This document shows, piece after piece, positions 7,264 through 13,300 of a stretch of DNA of 13,300 bases. The stretch is from positions 1-13,300 of the forward strand of contig JAHWLA010000049.1 of the NCBI GenBank assembly GCA_019347595.1, given 5' to 3'. Within the stretch, counting starts at the first letter, position 1. Every line of letters starts with the position of its first letter. The notes under the pieces were generated by a model, which was not told the origin of the DNA, searched no databases, and saw only the letters and a program-made list of their open reading frames with translations. The position numbers and the translations under genes are program-made. This stretch comes from Actinomycetota bacterium. Its GTDB lineage: Bacteria; Actinomycetota; Acidimicrobiia; Acidimicrobiales; JAHWLA01.

Positions 7264-9578
7264 TGGCGACGACGCTGCCCCCCGACACCGAGCTCACCCG
7301 CCTCGAGACCGAGGCCATCGAGCACCTGGCCGAGGAGGAGGGCCACGTCGTCGCCGACCTCGATGCCGCCGAGGGAGGCATCGATGGCGACGACGACGAG
7401 CTGGTCGAGGACGCCTCGCCGGGCCAGTCCTACCGGCTGGCGGCCGCGGTGGCGTGCCCCACCATCGGCCTTGCCGTCATGGTCGGTGGCGTGTTCACCG
7501 GCGCGGGCGCGCGCGTCTACGCCGTGGTGGCGGGGCTGCTCGGCATCGGCCTCGCCGTGCTCGTCCAGCGACAGCGCCGCCCCCTCCTGGCCAACACGCT
7601 CATCGTCGTCGGCCTCTTCACCATCGGCCTGATGATGGTCGTGCCCAGCGGCATCGCCGAGGTGCCCCGGGTGCGCGATCTCGTCGGCGAGGCCGCCCGC
7701 ACTGCCGACCTGTCGCGCCCGCCCGTGGGCCTGCGGGCGGGGTGGCAGGCGATCATCGGCTGGCTCATGGGCATCGTGGGCTTCACCGCGGCGTGGCTCG
7801 CCTTGGTGGTGCGGCGCCCGGCTCTCGCCCTTCTGGTGCCGCTGCCCATCACGGCCATCCCCGCCATCAGCGTCCCCGAGGAACAGCAGGTCGCCTCCGG
7901 CATCGCCGCCCTCGTCCTGTTCGCCATCGGCCTCGGCCTGCTCTCCAGCGCCCAGAGCGCCGATGTCGACGAGGACGAACGGCCGTCGCGCGCCTACGAG
8001 ATGCGGCGCGCCCTGCGCGCCCTCCCCCTCATTGCCTTCATCACCGTGGCTCTGGCCGTGCTGGCCCAGAGCGACTTCCTCTTCCCCGACCCCTACATCG
8101 ACCCCACCGAGGAGCCCCAGCGGCCCAAGACGGTGCCCCTCTCGGAGGTGGAGGACCGAGTGCTGTTCTCCGTCGAGGCCGACTTCACCGGGCCGTGGCG
8201 CATCGGCAACCTCGACGTCTACGACGGCAAGGATTGGCGCCTTCCGCCCTTCGCCGCCAACCGCCTGGACGACGTGCCCCGCAGCGGGATCGTCGACCCC
8301 GAGCTCGAACCCGGCGTGCGCGCCCGCTTCACGGTGAGCGGCCTGGGCGGCGCCGTGCTCCCGGCCCTGCCGAATACGGTGGGCATCATCGCCGAGGGCC
8401 CGCGGCTCGCCTACGACAGCCGCAACGGCAACATCCGCGTGTCGGAGGGCCAAGTGCAGGCGGGGCTGTCGTACACGGTCACGGCGGCCGGCCTTCCCAC
8501 CGTCGACGCCCTCAAGGCGCTGCCGCCCTTCACCCCCGACGGCGCCGTCGCCGAGTTCACCGAGATCCCCGATCCCCCCGACGCCGTGGTCGACCTCCTG
8601 GCCCAAGCCCCGCAGACCTCGCAATGGGAGACATTCGACTTCGTGCGCCAGTGGGTGCTTAACAACGTCGTGGCCGCAGGCCCCGGCGTGCCCGTCAGCA
8701 TCACCCCCGAGCGGGTGGGCGAGATGCTGTCGAGCGGCAAGGAGGGGACGCCCTTCGAGATCGTGGCCGCCCAGGCCATGCTGGCCCGCTGGGTCGGCTT
8801 GCCGTCCCGCATCGGCTACGGCTTCGACGGCGGCGAGCTGATCGACGGCAAGCTCCAGGTTCGGCCTCGCCACGGCGCCAACTTCGTGGAGGTGTGGTTC
8901 CCCGGCTTCAAGTGGCTGCCTGTCATCGGCACCCCCGCCCAGGCCCGTCCCACCGTGGGCAGCGACGCCACCCAACAGCAGTTCGACCCCTCGATCCTGC
9001 CCAGCGACGAAGTGTCGGTCGGGCTGTTCGTCCCGCTGGTGGTGGAAGGCAAGACCACTACTGCGGATTCCGTACGCCGCGGCATCCTCCTGGCGCTGCC
9101 CGTCGTCCTCCTCCTGCTCCTCGCCTACGCGGCCTTCCCGGCCCTGTCCAAGGCTTACAAGCGGGCCCGTCGGCGCTCGGCGGCCCGCGCCGCCGGGCCG
9201 CACGCCCGGGTGGCGCTGGCGTACGCGGAGTGGCGCGACCACGCCGCCGACTTCGGCTACGCCTACGCCACCGACACGCCGTTGATGTTCCTCGACCGTT
9301 TCGTGGAGGACGAGGAGCATACGGAGCTGGCGTGGCTGGTGACGCGCGCCCTGTGGGGCGACCTGCGCCACAACCTGAGCCTGCCTCTGGCCGATGCCGC
9401 CGAAGAACTGAGCCGGGCCCTGCGCCGCCGGTTGTCGCAGTCGCAACCTGCGACCGCCCGCGCCGTGGCCGCCGTGTCGCGCACCTCCCTGCGCCACCCG
9501 TACGCGCCGGAGACCGACCTCACCGATCGAGAGGAGGCCGGCGATGCGCCCCTCGTCCCCGTTCCCGCCCATGCGTAG
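7263..9578 (+). CDS. TgpA-like transglutaminase-fold membrane protein, catalytic residues lost
   Basis: The 771-residue product has TgpA-type architecture. An acidic cytoplasmic N-terminus (1-55) is followed by about seven membrane helices (between 58 and 270) and a large extracellular part with YDGKDWRLPPF. A transglutaminase-like core lies at about 485-560, then one helix (about 606-625) and a cytoplasmic DUF4129-like tail (about 640-730). The core is recognised by ARWVGLPSRIGYGFDGGE and FVEVWFPGFKWLPV. Aligned by eye to active relatives (GxC...GIPAR...HAWAEVW...D), the catalytic Cys is P497, the His is A539 and the Asp is I555. The only cysteine in the protein is C65, in the first helix. 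It is therefore probably a pseudoenzyme, perhaps a binding or scaffold module. Its start overlaps the DUF58 stop by 1 nt, with weak GGGAAG upstream. The topology and family call are solid; the loss of activity is inferred from residues. Confidence 0.88.
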   Translation: MATTLPPDTELTRLETEAIEHLAEEEGHVVADLDAAEGGIDGDDDELVEDASPGQSYRLAAAVACPTIGLAVMVGGVFTGAGARVYAVVAGLLGIGLAVLVQRQRRPLLANTLIVVGLFTIGLMMVVPSGIAEVPRVRDLVGEAARTADLSRPPVGLRAGWQAIIGWLMGIVGFTAAWLALVVRRPALALLVPLPITAIPAISVPEEQQVASGIAALVLFAIGLGLLSSAQSADVDEDERPSRAYEMRRALRALPLIAFITVALAVLAQSDFLFPDPYIDPTEEPQRPKTVPLSEVEDRVLFSVEADFTGPWRIGNLDVYDGKDWRLPPFAANRLDDVPRSGIVDPELEPGVRARFTVSGLGGAVLPALPNTVGIIAEGPRLAYDSRNGNIRVSEGQVQAGLSYTVTAAGLPTVDALKALPPFTPDGAVAEFTEIPDPPDAVVDLLAQAPQTSQWETFDFVRQWVLNNVVAAGPGVPVSITPERVGEMLSSGKEGTPFEIVAAQAMLARWVGLPSRIGYGFDGGELIDGKLQVRPRHGANFVEVWFPGFKWLPVIGTPAQARPTVGSDATQQQFDPSILPSDEVSVGLFVPLVVEGKTTTADSVRRGILLALPVVLLLLLAYAAFPALSKAYKRARRRSAARAAGPHARVALAYAEWRDHAADFGYAYATDTPLMFLDRFVEDEEHTELAWLVTRALWGDLRHNLSLPLADAAEELSRALRRRLSQSQPATARAVAAVSRTSLRHPYAPETDLTDREEAGDAPLVPVPAHA

Positions 9579-10608
9579 GCACGCCGCCGTCGCCGCGGCG
9601 ACCCTGCTCGCCGTCGTGTCCGCCGCGTGCGGGTCCGGTGAGTCGGGCGTCAGCGTCAAGCGGCTCGATGCCGACGTGGTGTTCGGAATCAAGGAACAGA
9701 CGACCCAGCAGGCCGCCCGAAGCATCGCCGCAGTCCCGGTCGAGGCCGAGCCCGACGAGGAGGTGCGGGTGCTCGCGCCGCAGGCGGCGCAGCAGTTCAG
9801 CAAGCCGCGCTTCCGCACCGACCTCTTCGCGACCGACAGTTGCCCGCCGGCCGCGCTCAACGCCTTCCCGGAGAAGGCGGCGACGGAGCAGGTGCCCGTG
9901 CTGCCGGAGCCGGGCTTGTACCGATGGCGCCGCTCCGGCACAGAACGGCTCAAGGTCCTGAACAACCAGGAAGTCGCCTACACGGGCTTCGAGCTGCGTT
10001 TGCTCCACCGCGTCGTCAAGATCTCGGAGACCCAGAACCCGACCTCGGAGTACGACGACAAGCGCAACATCGTCTACCGCTACGAGACGGTGCAGCCGTT
10101 CCTCGACGGCATCCGCCAGACCACGTACCAGGTGAAGACGAACGCCGAGGTGCAACGGCAGGCATCGCCGTTCACCGGCCAGCGGGTGCGCGCCGGCGAC
10201 CCCGAGCGAGGCCTCGTGATCAAGCGGATCGTCACCCAGGATCGGCAGGGCAACACCGAGGAGTCGGTGTTCGAGTCCGGCCTGCTCATCCTCCCGCTGC
10301 CGGTGTCGCCGGGCGAGACGTTCACATCGGTGGCCAAGGGCACCCGGGGCGACGCCCTGACGTTCGACGGCACGGTCGGCACCCGCCAACGCGTGGACGC
10401 GTGCGGCGAGATCATCGAGGGCTTCCGGGTCACGGGCAAGCTCACCGCCGACGGCTTCTCTCCGACGTGGTCGTTCCTCGTGGCGCCGCAGTACGGGGCC
10501 ATCCTCATCGAGGAGCAGTACAAGTACGACTCGCAAGCGGGGACACACAACCCGGTGTTCACCGTCGGGCAGGTCAAGCCCAGGCCGTTCGGCCAGGACC
10601 GCTCGTGA
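9544..10608 (+). CDS. Lipoprotein of unknown function
   Basis: I do not recognise the family. The 354-residue product begins with a signal peptide ending in a lipobox (VSAAC, C29 followed by GSG), so it should be lipidated and held on the outer face of the cytoplasmic membrane. The mature part is mostly beta-strand-like, with motifs GLYRWRRSGTERLKVL, NIVYRYETVQPF and PQYGAILIEEQYKYDS. C100 and C285 (approximate positions) could form a disulfide. ATG 9544 follows GAGGAGG (9531-9537) by 6 nt and overlaps the previous gene by 35 nt. An internal ATG at 9571 would give a more compact signal peptide but has no ribosome binding site. Its stop overlaps the permease start by 4 nt. Position between the transglutaminase-like protein and the permease suggests an extracellular partner of one or both. 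It is not a typical binding protein. Confidence 0.85.
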   Translation: MRPSSPFPPMRRHAAVAAATLLAVVSAACGSGESGVSVKRLDADVVFGIKEQTTQQAARSIAAVPVEAEPDEEVRVLAPQAAQQFSKPRFRTDLFATDSCPPAALNAFPEKAATEQVPVLPEPGLYRWRRSGTERLKVLNNQEVAYTGFELRLLHRVVKISETQNPTSEYDDKRNIVYRYETVQPFLDGIRQTTYQVKTNAEVQRQASPFTGQRVRAGDPERGLVIKRIVTQDRQGNTEESVFESGLLILPLPVSPGETFTSVAKGTRGDALTFDGTVGTRQRVDACGEIIEGFRVTGKLTADGFSPTWSFLVAPQYGAILIEEQYKYDSQAGTHNPVFTVGQVKPRPFGQDRS

Positions 10609-12908
10609 AGCTAGACGAGCTGCTCCCCGTCGGCAGCACCCGGCGCACGATCGCCCTGGTGCTGGCCGTGGTGGCGGGCGTGCTCGTGTTCACCCAGCTC
10701 GTGCTGCCCGGAAACGGCCCGGCGCCGCAGGGGACCCCGGCCGCCATCCTCTTCCGCGGCGCCGTCGTCGGCATGGTCACCGCCCTCACGGCGGCGGGGC
10801 TCATCCTCGTGTACCGCACGTTGCGCATCGTGAACTTCGCCCAGACGGCGGTGGGCGCGGCGGGGGCCACGCTGGTGTTCGAGCTGGCCCGCTACACGCC
10901 CGTCCCGTTCCCGCTGGCGTTCCTGGGCGGGGTCGTCCTGGGCGCCTTGGCGGGGCTGATATTCGACCTGCTCTTCGGGCGCCGGTTCTTCAACGCACCC
11001 CGCCTGGTGCTCACCGTGGTCACCATCGCGGCGGCGTCGTTCTTCGCGGCGAGCAGTGAGATCGTGCGCCGGTTGCCCTTCTTCCCGCCGGTGGACTCCC
11101 GTGACTTGGCCGAGATCTGGGGGATCGAGGACCTGCGGGCCGTGCTGCCCTTCCGAGGGCTGAACTTCCGCGTCGGCTCGCTGCCGCTGGACTTCGGCTT
11201 CCCCGAGCTGTTCGCGCTCGAGGTGGCCCTGATCACGCTCCTCGCCCTCGGCGCCTTCTTCCGCTTCACGAAGTCGGGCGTCGCCATCCGGGCCATGGCC
11301 GAGAACACCGAGCGCGCCTCGCTTCTCGGGGTGAACGTCGGCACCCTGTCCACCGTCGTGTGGGTGATCGCCGGAGCCCTCTCGGCCATCAGCGTGACCC
11401 TCACGGGCGTCCTCACCCAGCCCGCTGCGGCCACCGGCATCGCGCCGGCCGTCCTGCTCCCCGCCCTGGCCGCCGCGGTCATCGGCGGCATGCGCAGCTT
11501 CCCAGTCACGGTGGCCGCGGCCGTAGGCCTGTCCGTCCTCAGCCAGGCCACCGAGTGGAGCATCGCCGAAGGTGACGACCTGGTGCGGGTGGGGCTGTTC
11601 GTCGTCATCGCCGCCAGCCTGTTGGTGCAACGACGGCGACGGGGACGCAGTGAGGCGGGCGTCGAGTTGTCGTGGGAAGCGACGAAGGAGCACAGGGCAG
11701 TCCCCCGGGAGCTGCGGAACGTGCCGTCGGTCCGCTATTCGCGCTGGGCGCTCGCCGTCGTCGGCCTCGTCTTCGTACTCGCCTATCCCTACGCCGCCTC
11801 GGCGGGCGCCATCAACGTCGGCGGCCTCATCGCCCTCAATGCCATCACCGTGCTCTCGCTCGTGGTCCTCACGGGGTGGGCGGGCCAGGTAAGCCTCGGG
11901 CAACTGGCGTTCGTGGCGGTGGGCGCGGTGGCGGCGGGAACGCTGTCGAACACAGGAGTCCCGTTCTGGTTCGCCGTGCCCATCGGCGCCGCCGCCGCGG
12001 GCGCGGTGGCGGTCCTGGTGGGCCTGCCCGCCCTGCGCATCCGCGGCCTATTCCTCGGCATCACGACCTTCGCCTTCGCCATGGCCGTGAACTCGTTGCT
12101 GTCGAGCCCCGACCACTTCGGCAACCCGCTGCCTCGCAACGTGGAGCGGCCGTCGCTGTTCTTCCTCGACTTCGACGACGAGCGCAGCATGTACTACCTG
12201 TGCGTGGCGGGCCTGGTGCTCGCCATCGTCGTGGTCACCAACCTCCGGCGCAGCCGAACCGGGCGCGTCCTCATCGGGTCACGCGAGAACGAGGCCAACC
12301 TCCAGTCGTTCGGCGTCAACGCCGTGCGGGCCAAGCTGCTCGCCTTCGCCGTGTCCGGCACCCTCGCCGGGTTCTCCGGCGCGCTGTTCATCCATCACCA
12401 GCGCGGCCTGACCGCCGAGGTGTTCCCCGCCTCCGGCAGCGTCGAGCTGTTCGTGTACGCCGTCATCGGCGGCATCGGATCGGTCGGGGGCGCACTCCTG
12501 GGCGCGTCCTACGGCGAGCTGATCGACTACTTCCTCGCCGATTCGCAACTGCTGATCTCGCTGGCCGCCTTCATCCCGCTGATCATCCTGTACGCGGCCC
12601 CGGGCGGCGCCGTGTCGCTGTTGGTGCAGGTGCGCGACGCGATGCTGCGGATCGTGGCCCAGCGCCGGCAACTGGTGGTGCCGAGCCTGTTCGCCGACTA
12701 CGACCCGGAGGCACTGGCCCGCAGGCTGGTCGTCCTCGCCGAGCCTCTGGACGGCGGCGGCTTGGCCGCCTTGGCGCCCGACCAGCGCTTCACGCTGTCA
12801 TCGCAGCTCTACGCGGGCCACGGTGAGCGGCTCGTCGACAAGGTGGCGGGTGCCAAGCCGACCGACGAGGCGGCCGCCATCGCCGCGGCGGCGGAGGCAA
12901 GCCGATGA
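10605..12908 (+). CDS. Fused LivH-LivM branched-chain-type ABC permease
   Basis: Both membrane subunits of a branched-chain amino acid-type importer are joined in one 767-residue chain. After an extra N-terminal helix (about 14-33), the LivH half shows GLILVYRTLRIVNFAQTAVG and the coupling-loop-like SGVAIRAMAENTERASLLGVN. A basic linker (342-380) leads to the LivM half, with LTGWAGQVSLGQLAFVAVGA, LRIRGLFLGITTFAFA, and GRVLIGSRENEANLQSFGVN followed by KLLAFAVSGTLAGFSGALF. A cytoplasmic tail of about 90 residues (677-767) is not part of a standard LivM. The start is GTG 10605, overlapping the lipoprotein stop (GTGA), with AGGA at 10595-10598; the same frame is open upstream, but that part is antiphase to the lipoprotein and is not coding. 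No LivG/LivF ATPase is in the window. The binding protein is encoded divergently. The transported substrate is unknown. Confidence 0.92.
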   Translation: MKLDELLPVGSTRRTIALVLAVVAGVLVFTQLVLPGNGPAPQGTPAAILFRGAVVGMVTALTAAGLILVYRTLRIVNFAQTAVGAAGATLVFELARYTPVPFPLAFLGGVVLGALAGLIFDLLFGRRFFNAPRLVLTVVTIAAASFFAASSEIVRRLPFFPPVDSRDLAEIWGIEDLRAVLPFRGLNFRVGSLPLDFGFPELFALEVALITLLALGAFFRFTKSGVAIRAMAENTERASLLGVNVGTLSTVVWVIAGALSAISVTLTGVLTQPAAATGIAPAVLLPALAAAVIGGMRSFPVTVAAAVGLSVLSQATEWSIAEGDDLVRVGLFVVIAASLLVQRRRRGRSEAGVELSWEATKEHRAVPRELRNVPSVRYSRWALAVVGLVFVLAYPYAASAGAINVGGLIALNAITVLSLVVLTGWAGQVSLGQLAFVAVGAVAAGTLSNTGVPFWFAVPIGAAAAGAVAVLVGLPALRIRGLFLGITTFAFAMAVNSLLSSPDHFGNPLPRNVERPSLFFLDFDDERSMYYLCVAGLVLAIVVVTNLRRSRTGRVLIGSRENEANLQSFGVNAVRAKLLAFAVSGTLAGFSGALFIHHQRGLTAEVFPASGSVELFVYAVIGGIGSVGGALLGASYGELIDYFLADSQLLISLAAFIPLIILYAAPGGAVSLLVQVRDAMLRIVAQRRQLVVPSLFADYDPEALARRLVVLAEPLDGGGLAALAPDQRFTLSSQLYAGHGERLVDKVAGAKPTDEAAAIAAAAEASR

Positions 12909-13300
12909 CCATCGCGAACGGCAACGGCAACGGCAACGGCCGCGGTCGGCGGCGACGGGCGGAGCCCACCGTGGCGCTGCTCGACGACGGGCGGTTGGCC
13001 ACGGAGGACGAGCCCGAGGTCGACGACACGTCGGTGCCCGCCGAGCTGGCCCCGATGGGCCTGTCCCAGGCCACCGGCCCACTGGGTTCGCCCGTGGCCC
13101 CGCCCGGGAGCGGCGGCGGGATTCGACGGGTGCTGCGCGACGCGTCGAACTGGCGGGAGCTCAAGGCCACGCCCTACGGGCTGGCGCCCATGCTCATCCT
13201 CGGCTTCATGACGTTCTTCCAGGTGTTCGACACGCGCACCTTCTACCTGGCCCAGTTCGAGATCACCCGCGACCTCAACATCGAGTACGGCAACATCATC
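12905..13300 (+). CDS. Partial MFS-like membrane protein, start only
   Basis: Only the first 132 codons are visible. ATG 12905 overlaps the permease stop (ATGA), and GGAGG (12893-12897) lies 7 nt upstream. The N-terminus is about 90 residues of low-complexity cytoplasmic sequence: an NG repeat, a basic RGRRRR run, an acidic stretch and Pro/Gly-rich segments. A membrane helix then begins (about 91-108, YGLAPMLILGFMTFFQVF), followed by a segment ending ITRDLNIEYGNII. This resembles the first helix and loop of major facilitator proteins, where an xDLxI segment precedes helix 2. The operon still lacks ABC ATPases, so these may be encoded next, or may be part of this same protein. Such a fusion is speculation that only downstream sequence can settle. 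Confidence 0.65.
   Translation, partial: MTIANGNGNGNGRGRRRRAEPTVALLDDGRLATEDEPEVDDTSVPAELAPMGLSQATGPLGSPVAPPGSGGGIRRVLRDASNWRELKATPYGLAPMLILGFMTFFQVFDTRTFYLAQFEITRDLNIEYGNII
12917..12940 (+). repeat. AACGGC hexanucleotide repeat, four copies
   Basis: Four perfect tandem copies of AACGGC encode alternating Asn-Gly at residues 5-12 of the MFS-like protein. Hexamer units keep the frame when copies are gained or lost, so the length of this flexible tip could vary among strains. Confidence 0.85.

Noticed and set aside
6870..9965. A 1031-codon open frame on the minus strand, opposite the DUF58, transglutaminase-like and lipoprotein genes
   Set aside because: Its translation is low-complexity His/Gly/Arg/Ala-rich sequence with no recognisable domain. 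Long antisense frames are expected opposite G/C-ending codons, and the plus-strand genes have clear domains and ribosome binding sites.
9840..10604. Upstream extension of the permease frame by 255 codons
   Set aside because: It overlaps the lipoprotein in another frame and reads as Arg/Pro/Gly-rich sequence without structure. GTG 10605 has a ribosome binding site and fits LivH.
10611..11903. A 430-codon minus-strand frame opposite the permease
   Set aside because: Charged low-complexity translation with no motif; it is an antisense shadow of a clear membrane protein gene.

Overview
The window is about 70% GC, with strong G/C preference at third codon positions and tightly packed, overlapping genes. 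Start codons sit behind GGAGG-type ribosome binding sites or, in one case, with no leader at all. Together with the gene content (PspA, a membrane-anchored branched-chain-type binding protein, a fused LivH-LivM permease, MoxR/DUF58/transglutaminase-like genes), this suggests a high-GC actinobacterium, plausibly of the Acidimicrobiia type. That placement is an inference; no rRNA or other marker gene is present. No tRNA, CRISPR array, insertion sequence or phage gene was seen.

Layout. (1) 1-1730, plus strand: queC (7-cyano-7-deazaguanine synthase), then a pspA-family gene with a possible leaderless start. (2) 1731-1859: a gap between convergent genes holding three stem-loops, the largest a perfect 18-bp-arm palindrome, probably a two-way terminator. 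(3) 1860-4645, minus strand: a two-gene operon of a membrane-anchored type I periplasmic binding protein (LivJ/Peripla_BP_6-like) followed 14 nt later by a secreted, C-terminally membrane-anchored protein with a PPC-like beta-sandwich. (4) 4646-4874: a divergent control region with a palindrome and a repeated half-site. (5) 4875-13300, plus strand: an uninterrupted operon of MoxR AAA+ ATPase, DUF58 protein, transglutaminase-like membrane protein, unknown lipoprotein, LivH-LivM fusion permease, and the start of an MFS-like membrane protein cut by the window end. After a 22-nt first gap, every junction in this operon overlaps (by 1, 35, 4 and 4 nt).

How they may work together. MoxR, DUF58 and TgpA-like transglutaminase genes are a known recurring trio linked to envelope protein maturation or assembly. 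Here the trio is translationally chained to a branched-chain-type ABC permease, and the matching binding protein is encoded divergently. The transglutaminase-like domain has lost all three catalytic residues (Cys, His, Asp positions are Pro, Ala, Ile) and has only one cysteine, in a membrane helix, so it is probably a pseudoenzyme. The most interesting reading is an undescribed envelope complex in which an AAA+ ATPase/DUF58 pair and an inactive transglutaminase scaffold act with a transporter-like permease, a lipoprotein and two anchored extracellular proteins. That the parts act together is inferred from gene order only.
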